From Sinorhizobium glycinis (GTDB lineage: Bacteria; Pseudomonadota; Alphaproteobacteria; Rhizobiales; Rhizobiaceae): a stretch of 64,000 nucleotides of DNA. The notes below the pieces were generated by a model. That model was not told where the DNA came from and ran no database searches. It saw nothing but the letters and a program-made list of their open reading frames with translations. Shown piece after piece: positions 34,664 through 42,762 of the stretch (position 1 is the stretch's first letter; each line of letters begins with the position of its first letter). A program made the translations under genes and the position numbers. The stretch lies in the NCBI RefSeq assembly GCF_001651865.1, contig NZ_LPUX01000053.1, positions 372,001 to 436,000 on the forward strand. Direction: 5' to 3'.

Positions 34664-34882
34664 GTTAGCGCCTGACTAGTGGCAGCGCGCCTTCAATGCA
34701 AGATTTTTTTGTCGGATTTCAGGAAATCCCGCCATTTTCGTCGTGGTCGCGCGGGCTAAATCGAATCGCGCCACGGCAAGGCTGAAGCAAGTCGCATCAT
34801 GGAGTGTGGCCTATGTCGCCACGCGAGATTCCGTACATGTGGGTTTCTCCGGTGGAGTAGACAGGTATTACCGGACCCTGCC

Positions 34883-35236
34883 ATGTCGATGATCATGCAT
34901 CTCGCGCAAGGAAAGCCCGGCCAGTCGGCCGTTTCCTATCCGCATTACCACATAGAGCGTCCCTGCCGCATTCTCGTCATCGGCAGTCAGCTGAAGGCGA
35001 AGACCAAATATCAGGCGCTGCTGCGGCACATCTCCATCGGCGGCGCCATGCTCGACGTCAACGCCGCAATCCTCCTCCCGAAGCACTTCTTTCTGGAAAT
35101 CGACGGCTTCAAGGAGGAGATCGGCTGCGCCGAAGTGCATCGCAGCGGCGCCGAACTCGGCGTGCGCTTCAACATGCTGCTGGCGCAGGATTTCCTGAGC
35201 CGCCTGATTCGCATCCAGTTCTCGAGCGGATTGTAA
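34883..35236 (+). CDS. Small PilZ-like domain protein
   Basis: A 117-residue single-domain protein resembling PilZ c-di-GMP receptors. The beta-barrel part contains ERPCRILVI and LRHISIGGAML. The usual (D/N)xSxxG motif reads HISIGG here, and a clean RxxxR is absent, so c-di-GMP binding is doubtful. The C-terminal EIGCAEVHRSGAELGVRFN closely parallels the next gene, indicating an old duplication. ATG 34883 is chosen over the longer frame because the extra residues are not domain-like. Confidence 0.75.
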   Translation: MSMIMHLAQGKPGQSAVSYPHYHIERPCRILVIGSQLKAKTKYQALLRHISIGGAMLDVNAAILLPKHFFLEIDGFKEEIGCAEVHRSGAELGVRFNMLLAQDFLSRLIRIQFSSGL

Positions 35237-35471
35237 GTGCGGGCCTCCGCCCGTGCTTGGGGCCGAATCGGCGCTCATTAGATTTCTATTGAATATCTTC
35301 AAGCGATTGCAAGATTGCTGGCGGAAACTGACCGTCGACCTTCCAGGCGTCTCGCCGCCTCAGGGGTGCCGGCAAATGACTTTGCCGGAGTCTCGCAAAA
35401 CTCCGTTGGGCCGACGGGCGGAAGACCGCATGGCGTCCCTCGCGAGCGCCCGCGATCATCGGAGCACGACC

Positions 35472-35882
35472 ATGCTGCAGTCGACCATGTATTCGCTTGT
35501 CCCGTCGCCGCTTTACGAGCGGCGCTACGAACGCTTCGCGGTCGGACATGCCGCAACGCTGATGTCGGTTCGGCCAGCCCTCGGAGGGATTTCGATACAC
35601 GCCTGCAGGATGATCGATATCTCGCGCGGGGGAGCGAGTTTGTCCGTCAGCACGACAATCGGCCTGCCGCTGCACTACTATCTCCACATCGTCGGAACGA
35701 ATTTCCGGATCGGCTGCGCCGAGGTTCACCGGCGGGACAACCGAATCGGGGTGCAATTCATCAAGGTCATCGACGAAACGTTCCTGCACCAGATCGTGCG
35801 CCACGAGTTTTTCACCGGCCAGGCCGGAAACGTCAGGCCTACGGCGCCGCGCGTCTTATCAGACGCGCAAAGGTCGCTGTAG
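35472..35882 (+). CDS. PilZ domain protein
   Basis: A 136-residue single-domain PilZ protein. The RxxxR-type start YERRYERFAVG and the DISRGGA motif are both present, so it should bind cyclic di-GMP. The tail IGCAEVHRRDNRIGVQFI parallels the gene upstream. ATG 35472 has GGAG 7 bases before it. Its last 15 or so codons and stop lie inside a RIME-type repeat starting at 35838, so its C-terminus (APRVLSDAQRSL) is supplied by the repeat. This suggests that the repeat inserted at, and rewrote, the gene end. Confidence 0.82.
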   Translation: MLQSTMYSLVPSPLYERRYERFAVGHAATLMSVRPALGGISIHACRMIDISRGGASLSVSTTIGLPLHYYLHIVGTNFRIGCAEVHRRDNRIGVQFIKVIDETFLHQIVRHEFFTGQAGNVRPTAPRVLSDAQRSL

Positions 35883-35945
35883 CACTTTGAATTGCCGCAT
35901 GTTTTTGTCCTTAGATCGGCTACGATTTAAGGACACATGCAGTAG
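35838..35945 (-). repeat. RIME-type 108-base intergenic mosaic element, copy 1
   Basis: This 108-base segment matches, as reverse complement, 46401-46508 at about nine of ten positions. It contains a palindrome GCGCGTCTTATCAGACGCGC at 35849-35868 and a second dyad around TCCTTAGATC...GATTTAAGGA. Length, two palindromes and intergenic placement fit the Rhizobium-specific intergenic mosaic elements (RIME1). It overlaps the end of the PilZ gene. In the minus direction it contains a tiny frame reading MRQFKVLQ. Confidence 0.8.
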
Positions 35946-36098
35946 GGCGCCGGCGGAAATCGTCCCGCGGCTCCGAGACAGCCGCTTGCACTGCTGCGGG
36001 ATGCCAGAGCCTGACCGTCGTCTCTTTTGAGCATTCCGCTTGCCGTTCCGATGCGATAAGTTCCGCGGCGCTTTTCGAACGGAGCTCAGGGTTTTCAG

Positions 36099-37220
36099 AT
36101 GTCCGCATTTTCGCGTTTCACGCCGCTCGTCCAATCGCTGCCGGCCACGGTGCCCTTTGTCGGTCCGGAAGCGATCGAGCGGCAGCGCGGCCGTCAGATC
36201 GCCGCCCGCATCGGTGCCAATGAGAGCGGATTCGGGCCGGCCGATTCCGTATTGCTCGCCATCCAGCGGGCCGCGGGCGAAACCTGGAAATATGCCGATC
36301 CTGAGAACTACGATTTAAGGCACGCGCTTGCGGCGCATCTCGGCGCATCTCCTGCCCATATCGCCGTCGGAGAGGGAATCGACGGCCTGCTCGGGCAGAT
36401 CGTCCGCCTCGTCGTTGAGCAGGGCACGCCGGTGGTCACTTCGTTGGGAGGCTACCCGACCTTCAACTATCACGTCGCGGGACATGGCGGCCGGCTCGTC
36501 ACCGTTCCTTTCGTCGATGATCGCGAAGACCTCGATGGCCTGCTTGCCGCGGTCAGGCGCGAGGCGGCGCCGCTCGTCTATTTCGCCAACCCCGACAACC
36601 CGATGGGGAGCTGGTGGCCCGCCGAGCGCGTTATCGAGTTCGCGGCCGCCTTGCCGGAAACGACGCTGCTCATCCTCGACGAAGCCTATTGCGAAACGGC
36701 TCCGCTCGAGGCTCTGCCGTCGATCGAAAGCCTCATCGATCGCCCGAACGTCATCCGTACCCGCACCTTCTCCAAGGCCTATGGCCTCGCCGGCGCGCGC
36801 GTCGGCTATGCGCTGACGACGCCGGGTACCGCGCAGGCCTTCGACAAGATCCGCAACCATTTCGGCATGAATCGAATCGGTGTCGCTGCGGCGATCGCCG
36901 CCCTTTCCGACCAGCAATACCTAAAGGACGTGACGCAGCGGATCGCGGCGTCGCGCGACAGAATAGCCGGCATTGCGCGTGATAGCGGACTTCTGCCGCT
37001 ATCCTCGGCGACGAATTTCGTCGCGGTCGACTGCGGCCGGGATGCAGTTTATGCCCGGGCCGTCGTCGACCGGCTGATGAGCGATCACGGCGTCTTCGTC
37101 CGTATGCCGGGAGTCTCGCCGCTCAATCGCTGCATCCGGATCAGCACCGGCCCAGACGCGGAGATGGAATTGCTCGGGGCCGCCCTCCCCGCAGTGCTCA
37201 GGAGCCTGACTGGGGGCTAG
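36099..37220 (+). CDS. HisC-like PLP aminotransferase
   Basis: A fold-type I aminotransferase of 373 residues in the histidinol-phosphate aminotransferase family. Visible are the Asn of ANESGFGP, NPDNPMGSW, LDEAYCE and the Schiff-base Lys in TRTFSKAYGLAGARVGY. The C-terminal Arg is in RCIRISTG. It stands alone between a PilZ gene and a Sel1-type gene, not in a his operon. The substrate may therefore be histidinol phosphate or another aromatic or phosphorylated amino compound. Confidence 0.88.
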   Translation: MSAFSRFTPLVQSLPATVPFVGPEAIERQRGRQIAARIGANESGFGPADSVLLAIQRAAGETWKYADPENYDLRHALAAHLGASPAHIAVGEGIDGLLGQIVRLVVEQGTPVVTSLGGYPTFNYHVAGHGGRLVTVPFVDDREDLDGLLAAVRREAAPLVYFANPDNPMGSWWPAERVIEFAAALPETTLLILDEAYCETAPLEALPSIESLIDRPNVIRTRTFSKAYGLAGARVGYALTTPGTAQAFDKIRNHFGMNRIGVAAAIAALSDQQYLKDVTQRIAASRDRIAGIARDSGLLPLSSATNFVAVDCGRDAVYARAVVDRLMSDHGVFVRMPGVSPLNRCIRISTGPDAEMELLGAALPAVLRSLTGG

Positions 37221-37241
37221 CGGGAGCCGGCCGATACGGGA

Positions 37242-37508
37242 TCAATGCACCGTCATCCATTCGCGCGCGGCGCGTAGCGCCGCGGCAAGGTCGGTCTTGC
37301 TCATCGTCGCCGCAAGGTCGGCGCGAAGGCCGGCAGCGCGGTCCGAACCCTTGATGGCGGCGATGTTCAGCCACTTATGGGCGGCCACCAGGTCGACCGG
37401 CCGGCCGCGGCCGGTCGCATAAGCGAGTCCCATTTCGCAAAGAGTATCGGCGCGGTTTTCGCCACCCATTGCCGCATCCGAGGTGATCTCGAAGTCAAAG
37501 CGTGCCAT
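37242..37508 (-). CDS. Small Sel1/TPR-repeat protein
   Basis: An 88-residue protein with one Sel1-like repeat: CEMGLAYATGRGRPVDLVAAHKW is followed by NIAAIKGSDRAAGLRADLA. Such repeats mediate protein contacts. It has no signal peptide and its partner is unknown. AGGGA lies 6 bases before the ATG. It converges on the aminotransferase gene. Confidence 0.8.
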   Translation of the reverse strand: MARFDFEITSDAAMGGENRADTLCEMGLAYATGRGRPVDLVAAHKWLNIAAIKGSDRAAGLRADLAATMSKTDLAAALRAAREWMTVH

Positions 37509-38084
37509 TGTCTTGTCCCTGTCGTTCTTTGTTGGTTCAGCCGAAGCGGCACGCCCCCTTCGGGCGCGCCGGGCTTCAGTTGCTTGCTTTCTTGTCCCTG
37601 TTTCAGTCTTGCCTCTTGGCGGGCTTTCCGATGACGCGCCGTCTTCTGCGGCGTCGGCTCCGGCTGATTTGGCGGGGTGATGTCTCCGCTCGTCTTATGG
37701 GTTCGACTATGCAGCGTGGCTTTCAACGGGCGCTTAAAATCCATGCTTAATTTGACGCAAACAAAGTTCAAACACTTGGTAAACTTGGGTTTTCGTTAAA
37801 CATCGGAGCGCCTGCGGCATCGGCAATTCGGCTCAAAATTTACGAAAAATTCAACCGCGGATTTCAACCGATCGCTAACCAAAGAACAAACCTGCGTTCG
37901 ACCGCTGCCGGGTTCCGCGACCCGTACCAGAGTTCAGCCGCAATCATTTTCGCACTTCTGAGGCGTATTTACCTTTACGTACGCGTAAGCTATTGTGCGG
38001 CGCTCGGGCGGCGAGGAGGCCGCCGATGCGAGGCATCCAGATCGTGGCGGCTGGCAGCCGGCCGTCTCCAAGGGAGGACATTGA
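37509..38084. other. Intergenic region, AT-rich, with one operator-like dyad
   Basis: No gene is supported in these 576 bases; short frames overlap and have no protein-like content. The part from 37740 to 37900 is clearly AT-richer than its surroundings. At 37974-37989, TTTACGTACGCGTAAG has TTACG-N4-CGTAA symmetry, resembling sites of MerR-type LiuR or related regulators. It is about 100 bases upstream of the next gene. Confidence 0.4.
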
Positions 38085-38426
38085 ATGATTCGTACTTTGC
38101 TCGTCAGCGCGGCGCTCGTCTTCGGAGCCATGGGGGCGGCTCATGCCGCCGAACCGATCGTCGGGAACTGGAAGACAGCGAGCGGAGCCACGGCGGAAAT
38201 CGCCCCATGCGGCGGTGCTTTCTGCGTCACGCTGAAGACGGGCAAGCACGCGGGCAAACGCATCGGCAACCTAGCCGGAACCGCTGGCAGCTACAGCGGC
38301 GAGATCACCGATCCGGAAAGCGACAAGACCTACAGCGGCTCAGGCTCGGTCGACGGCAATTCGCTGAAGATGAAAGGCTGCGTGCTGAAGGTGCTGTGCA
38401 AGTCGCAGACCTGGACGCGGCTTTAG
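38085..38426 (+). CDS. DUF2147 secreted protein
   Basis: A 113-residue exported protein with a signal peptide (LLVSAALVFGAMGAAHA, cleavage near residue 22). After it comes a DUF2147 domain: IVGNWKTASGATAEIAPCGG, GEITDPESDKTYSG and GCVLKVLCKSQTWTR. Four Cys residues in the mature part could form disulfides. AGGGAGGAC lies just upstream of the ATG. The family is common in Gram-negative bacteria; its molecular role is not known. Confidence 0.88.
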   Translation: MIRTLLVSAALVFGAMGAAHAAEPIVGNWKTASGATAEIAPCGGAFCVTLKTGKHAGKRIGNLAGTAGSYSGEITDPESDKTYSGSGSVDGNSLKMKGCVLKVLCKSQTWTRL

Positions 38427-38442
38427 TTCTTTCGCACTCCCG

Positions 38443-38470
38443 CGAGGGCGGCCTGCGGTGACCGCCCTCG
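38443..38470. terminator. Bidirectional hairpin between convergent genes
   Basis: CGAGGGCGG at 38443-38451 pairs perfectly with CCGCCCTCG at 38462-38470, giving a 9-base-pair GC stem with a 10-base loop between the convergent DUF2147 and GST genes. T-runs are weak on both sides, but position and stem strength fit a shared terminator. Confidence 0.6.
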
Positions 38471-38477
38471 CCTCGCT

Positions 38478-39179
38478 TCAGCGGGCGCGCTGACCGAACA
38501 GGATCTTCTGCGCTTCCTTGTCCTCGGCAAGGCTCTTCTGACGGGCCCGCTCCTCCTTGCCCACCTCGAGCGCTTTCTGAACAGCGGGCCGTGCCAGCAG
38601 CGTGTCGAACCAACGCTTCAGGTTCGGGAATTCGTTGAGATCCTGGCCCTGGTTCTCATGCGGGATCACCCAGCCGATGGCCGCCATGTCGGCGATCGAA
38701 TATTCGCCGGCGAGGAACGGCCGGTCGATGAGCCGCTTGTTCATCACGCCATAGAGGCGGTTCACCTCATTGGTGTAACGGTCGATGCCGTATTGGATCT
38801 TCTCAGGAGCATATTGCCGGAAATGATGGGCCTGGCCTGCCATCGGCCCTAGGCCGCCAACCTGCCAGAAGAGCCATTGCTCGACCTCGACGCGAGCGCG
38901 CTCGTCGGCCGGATAGAACTTCCCGAATTTTCGGCCGAGATACTGCAGGATCGCGCCCGATTCGAAGATCGAGAGAGGCTCACCGCCCGGGCCGTCCGGA
39001 TCGATTACGGCCGGCATGCGGTTGTTCGGCGAGATCCTCAGGAAATCCGGCGCGAATTGATCGCCCCGGCCGATATTGACGTATTTGACCACATAGGGAA
39101 CGCCGAGCTCCTCCAGCATGATGGTGATCTTCCAGCCGTTCGGCGTCGGCCAGTAATAGAGCTCGATGGGAGCGGTCAT
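38478..39179 (-). CDS. Glutathione S-transferase (YfcG/YghU-like)
   Basis: A 233-residue GST. The N-terminal thioredoxin fold reads IELYYWPTPNGWKITIMLEE, with NNRMPAVIDPD (cis-Pro loop) and ESGAILQYLG for glutathione binding. The helical C-terminal domain starts near residue 90 (VEQWLFWQVGGLGPMAGQ), the pattern of the Nu/YfcG-type disulfide-bond oxidoreductases. ATG 39179 is chosen because the fold starts right after it. A cytoplasmic detoxification or thiol-disulfide role is likely. Confidence 0.9.
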   Translation of the reverse strand: MTAPIELYYWPTPNGWKITIMLEELGVPYVVKYVNIGRGDQFAPDFLRISPNNRMPAVIDPDGPGGEPLSIFESGAILQYLGRKFGKFYPADERARVEVEQWLFWQVGGLGPMAGQAHHFRQYAPEKIQYGIDRYTNEVNRLYGVMNKRLIDRPFLAGEYSIADMAAIGWVIPHENQGQDLNEFPNLKRWFDTLLARPAVQKALEVGKEERARQKSLAEDKEAQKILFGQRAR

Positions 39180-39357
39180 AGGCGGTCTCTCCTGAGGTTG
39201 TGGACACACAGACGTAGGAACACCTTCCGGCGCTGGCAAGACCGCGTCGAGCCGAAGATGAACGGCAGATGAACGGGCATCTCAGCAAGAATTCAGTTTG
39301 GTTGTGCGAAAAGACGCTCAATCGATTTGAACGTCTCTCCAGCCCACGGACAGAACA

Positions 39358-39531
39358 ATGGATATTCTCGCTCGCCGCCTCACCATCATCAGCCTGTTGA
39401 TGGTCGTATTCGCGATGTCGCTCGCCGCCGCAGTCGGCGCCGATACGGAGCGTCGCCGCCAAAACACCTATATCGGCTCGCTGACCGACTGCACCGCGCA
39501 CACGGCGCAATATTGCCAAGCCAAGCTGTAG
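39358..39531 (+). CDS. Small exported or membrane protein, 57 residues (first of tandem pair)
   Basis: ATG 39358 opens a 57-codon frame: a positively charged start (MDILARRL), a hydrophobic stretch TIISLLMVVFAMSLAAAVGA and a polar tail with two Cys (TDCTAHTAQYCQAKL). This is the layout of a signal peptide or single-span membrane protein. The next small gene follows after 12 bases on the same strand, and both have exactly 57 residues. I do not recognise a family. Confidence 0.5.
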   Translation: MDILARRLTIISLLMVVFAMSLAAAVGADTERRRQNTYIGSLTDCTAHTAQYCQAKL

Positions 39532-39543
39532 AGGGACACCAAA

Positions 39544-39717
39544 ATGGCCGCTCTCGTCTCTTCCGCCATCCTCTCGCTTCGGCTCCTGGTACTCACGGGC
39601 CTGCTGATGGCACCGATCGGAGCAGTCGCTTACAATAAGGCCACAGGCGCCGGCATCGGCAAGCATGGGGCCGGCCTTGTCCTCTTCGTCACGCTGCAGC
39701 GCCAGGCGATGAGCTGA
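39544..39717 (+). CDS. Small membrane protein, 57 residues (second of tandem pair)
   Basis: ATG 39544 lies 12 bases after the previous small gene, with AGGGACACC before it. The 57 residues contain a hydrophobic stretch SAILSLRLLVLTGLLMAPIGAV, then KATGAGIGKHGAGL and a second shorter hydrophobic stretch. It is probably a small inner-membrane protein. I do not recognise a family; cotranscription with the first small gene is likely. Confidence 0.5.
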   Translation: MAALVSSAILSLRLLVLTGLLMAPIGAVAYNKATGAGIGKHGAGLVLFVTLQRQAMS

Positions 39718-39835
39718 TCTCCACCCGTCGAACGACGCGAAAAACTGCCTCGTTCCGCGGTGGCGCCGCACGAAACGAAATTTCCTCTTGCACATGCCCT
39801 GACTCTTCGCTCCCTTCGCGGTCGAAAGGTCGAAC

Positions 39836-40159
39836 ATGATGCCCGCATTCGCGCTATATACAATCGCCGCGATGGCCGAAATCGCCGGATGCTTTGCCTT
39901 CTGGGCATGGCTCCGGCTCGGCAAGTCCTGTTGGTGGCTCGTTCCCGGTATGGGGTCTCTGGCGCTCTTTGCCTGGCTGCTGACGATGATAGATGTGCCG
40001 GCAGCTGGGCGCGCCTATGCCGCCTATGGCGGCGTCTACATCGCAGCCTCGCTCGTCTGGCTCTGGCTCGCCGAGGGCGTGCGGCCCGACCGTTGGGACC
40101 TGACCGGCATGGCTGTGGCGCTGGTCGGCACTACGATCATTCTCGCCGGCCCACGTTAG
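39836..40159 (+). CDS. YnfA/UPF0060 family small membrane protein
   Basis: A 107-residue integral membrane protein with four hydrophobic segments. It carries the family blocks [40 protein letters not shown] and [10 protein letters not shown], typical of YnfA (UPF0060). The family is related to small multidrug-resistance-type exporters, but its substrate is unclear. The start may be ATG 39836 or the adjacent in-frame ATG 39839; GAAAGG lies upstream. Confidence 0.93.
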   Translation: MMPAFALYTIAAMAEIAGCFAFWAWLRLGKSCWWLVPGMGSLALFAWLLTMIDVPAAGRAYAAYGGVYIAASLVWLWLAEGVRPDRWDLTGMAVALVGTTIILAGPR

Positions 40160-40188
40160 ACGGGCGCATGGACAGTGCATCTTGTCGT

Positions 40189-40216
40189 TTGCTTGTCAGA
40201 TGGCGCAGCCTATAAT
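40189..40216 (+). promoter_or_regulatory. Promoter of AMP nucleosidase gene, probably leaderless
   Basis: A perfect TATAAT lies at 40211-40216, with TTGCTT at 40189-40194 and a 16-base spacer. The expected start of transcription, about 6 or 7 bases after the -10 box, falls on or beside the ATG at 40222. No ribosome-binding sequence fits in the 5 bases between. Confidence 0.6.
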
Positions 40217-40221
40217 GCGCC

Positions 40222-41724
40222 ATGGACACACGAATCTCTTCAAACTCTATCCTTTCCGTCGCCACCCCCGAAGCCTTCGAGCCGCAAACCTTCGACGATC
40301 CGGCCGCAGCCGTCGCTTGCTTGCAGGCTCTTTACGAACGTAACACCCGGTTCCTTTGCGAGGCTTTCGAGGGGCTGGGCAAGAACGGTCGGCCGCTCAC
40401 GCGTTTCCGCGCCTGCTACCCGCAGGTGAGCATCGAGACGAGCAGCTTCGGTCACGTCGATTCGCGGCTTTCCTTCGGCTATGTCAGCGCGCCCGGCGTC
40501 TACACGACGACGATCACGCGGCCGCGGCTGTTCCGTCACTATCTGAAGGAGCAGTTCGGCCATCTGATGCGCAATCACGGCGTCGGCGTCACCGTATCGG
40601 AATCCTCGACACCGATCCCCCTGCACTTTGCTTTCGGCGAGAACGCCCATGTCGAGGCGTCGGCGGCCGAGACGATCGACATTCCGCTGCGCGACCTCTT
40701 CGATGCACCCGACCTGACGACGACGGATGATGAGATCGCCAACGGCTCCTATGAGCCCGGGCCGGGCGAGCCCTCGCCGCTTGCGCCATTCACGGCCCAG
40801 CGCATCGATTATTCGCTCGCCCGCCTCAGCCACTACACGGCAACCAGCGCAACGCATTTCCAGAATTTCGTGCTCTTCACGAACTACCAGTTCTATGTCG
40901 ACGAGTTCTGCGCCTGGGCACGCCAGCAGATGGCCGCAGGCGGCAACGGCTACACGGCCTTCGTGGAGCCCGGCAACATCGTCACACCCGCCGGCGCCGA
41001 CAGGCCCGAGGCCGACTATACGCTCGCCCGCCTGCCGCAGATGCCGGCCTATCACCTGAAGAAAAAGGGCCACGGCGGCATCACCCTGGTGAATATCGGC
41101 GTCGGCCCTTCCAACGCCAAGACGATCACCGACCACATCGCCGTCTTGAGGCCGCATGTCTGGCTGATGCTCGGCCATTGCGCCGGGCTTCGCAACAGCC
41201 AGCGGCTCGGCGACTACGTTCTGGCCCATGCGTATATGCGCGAGGACCACGTGCTCGACGACGACCTGCCGGTATGGATCCCCCTGCCCGCGCTGGCGGA
41301 AGTGCAGGTCGCCCTGCAGGATGCGGTGGCGGAAGTCACCGGTTATCAGGGCTACGATCTCAAGCGCATCATGCGCACCGGCACGGTCGCAACCATCGAC
41401 AACCGCAACTGGGAACTGCGCGACCAGCGCGGCCCGGTCAAGCGACTGTCGCAGGCCCGCGCCATCGCACTCGACATGGAATCGGCGACGATCGCCGCCA
41501 ACGGCTTCCGTTTCCGGGTGCCCTATGGAACGCTGCTGTGCGTCTCCGACAAGCCGCTGCACGGCGAATTGAAGCTGCCCGGCATGGCCACCGCCTTCTA
41601 CCGTACACAGGTCAGCCAGCACCTTAAGATCGGCATACTGGCGCTCCAGAAGCTCGCCGCCATGCCGCCGGAGAAACTGCATTCGCGCAAGCTCAGAAGC
41701 TTCTACGAGACGTCGTTCCAGTAA
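40222..41724 (+). CDS. amn: AMP nucleosidase
   Basis: A 500-residue enzyme that splits AMP into adenine and ribose 5-phosphate, balancing the adenylate pool. The N-terminal AMN-specific domain contains YERNTRFLCEAFEGL and the SYARxSH-like stretch DYSLARLSHYTATS. The C-terminal phosphorylase-like domain holds LVNIGVGPSNAKTITDHIAVLRP, GHCAGLRNSQRLGDYVLAHAY and ALDMESATIAANGFRFRVPYG. Length matches the family (484 in E. coli). The ATG stands 5 bases after a perfect -10 box, so its mRNA may lack a leader. Confidence 0.96.
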   Translation: MDTRISSNSILSVATPEAFEPQTFDDPAAAVACLQALYERNTRFLCEAFEGLGKNGRPLTRFRACYPQVSIETSSFGHVDSRLSFGYVSAPGVYTTTITRPRLFRHYLKEQFGHLMRNHGVGVTVSESSTPIPLHFAFGENAHVEASAAETIDIPLRDLFDAPDLTTTDDEIANGSYEPGPGEPSPLAPFTAQRIDYSLARLSHYTATSATHFQNFVLFTNYQFYVDEFCAWARQQMAAGGNGYTAFVEPGNIVTPAGADRPEADYTLARLPQMPAYHLKKKGHGGITLVNIGVGPSNAKTITDHIAVLRPHVWLMLGHCAGLRNSQRLGDYVLAHAYMREDHVLDDDLPVWIPLPALAEVQVALQDAVAEVTGYQGYDLKRIMRTGTVATIDNRNWELRDQRGPVKRLSQARAIALDMESATIAANGFRFRVPYGTLLCVSDKPLHGELKLPGMATAFYRTQVSQHLKIGILALQKLAAMPPEKLHSRKLRSFYETSFQ

Positions 41725-41730
41725 GGCAGG

Positions 41731-42687
41731 TCACCTCTTTGCCCTCAGGGCGAGCGAAAGCAACGTGCCGGCCACGGCCGAGACGATGATGAGCAGATGG
41801 GCGTTGACGCTGGCGCGCCCCAGCATCTCGAGCGCGGCCTGTCCGCCGGCCGCGCCAAAGGAAACCGCGCCGGCAACGATCGCCGCCGCGTAGGTGCCGA
41901 CTCCGGCGGGCGCATGCACGGGGAGAACGGAAGAGAGCTCGCCCCCAAGCGCGCCGCCGAACGAGGCGGCAAGCGGCGCGACGCCCATGATCGCCAGAAC
42001 CCAGGCGAGCACCGCGACCTTCACTCCCCAGTTCAGCATCGTCATCGCCAAGGCGCGCAGGAACGCCGGAACATGCTCCGGCAAACCGGCCTCGAACTCG
42101 TCGACATGGTGCATGAATCGCGCTGGCGCCACGCGACGCGCCAGGCGTAGAATCCTGGCCTTCAGCAGGAAGAACGCGAGCGGCGAGAGCAAGGCCATGG
42201 ACCAAAGCAGCCATGCGAGGGTTTGATTGCTTCGGCCGATGACCAGGCCTATCGCTGCTACGGTGAGCAGCGCATGCAGGTCCAGAAGGCGCATGACGAG
42301 CAGCGCCGATGTGCCGCGCAGCAGCGGAACGCCGAATTCGGCGCGCATGAGCAGCGGAAAGCTCGTCTCGCCGGCCCTGAAGGGCAGCATGATGTTGAGA
42401 AGATTGTGGACCTGCGTCACGCGAAAGAGCAGCAGGAATTGGCCCGCTGTCTGTTCCGGAAAGTAGTCGTAGATGCGGTAGCAGCGTACGAAATAGGTCG
42501 CGATGAGAAGCCCAAGCGCGGTGAGCGCGGACGAGAATCCCACCTCGACCCATTGCCGCGAGAGGACCAACCATCCCCAGACCCACTCGACGAAGAGGGC
42601 ATAAGCCGCTATGGCCGCCACCGAAATCAGTGCCATGCGGTTGCGCGCGAGCCACGCGCGCCGGCTCAACTGCCAGTCCGAATTCAT
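41731..42687 (-). CDS. UPF0104/LPG-synthase-type transmembrane protein
   Basis: A 318-residue inner-membrane protein with about 7 to 8 hydrophobic spans, of the family that covers the flippase part of MprF and related UPF0104 proteins. Family blocks include LLNIMLPFRAGETSFPLLMR near residue 97 and LSSVLPVHAPAGVGTYAAA near 255. Such proteins move or modify lipid-linked molecules. It is divergent from a GT2/GT39 glycosyltransferase pair, so a role in lipid-linked sugar handling is plausible. It converges on amn with six bases between the stops. Confidence 0.85.
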   Translation of the reverse strand: MNSDWQLSRRAWLARNRMALISVAAIAAYALFVEWVWGWLVLSRQWVEVGFSSALTALGLLIATYFVRCYRIYDYFPEQTAGQFLLLFRVTQVHNLLNIMLPFRAGETSFPLLMRAEFGVPLLRGTSALLVMRLLDLHALLTVAAIGLVIGRSNQTLAWLLWSMALLSPLAFFLLKARILRLARRVAPARFMHHVDEFEAGLPEHVPAFLRALAMTMLNWGVKVAVLAWVLAIMGVAPLAASFGGALGGELSSVLPVHAPAGVGTYAAAIVAGAVSFGAAGGQAALEMLGRASVNAHLLIIVSAVAGTLLSLALRAKR

Positions 42688-42762
42688 GAGATACCGATTT
42701 CCTGTACAGAGCCACGCAATTCAGCGTTGGTTATCACCGTTAATTGTGCAAGAAAACCTGCG

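Noticed and set aside
40240-41682. 480-residue minus-strand open frame across amn
   Set aside because: Antisense to a complete AMP nucleosidase; no start context or domain.
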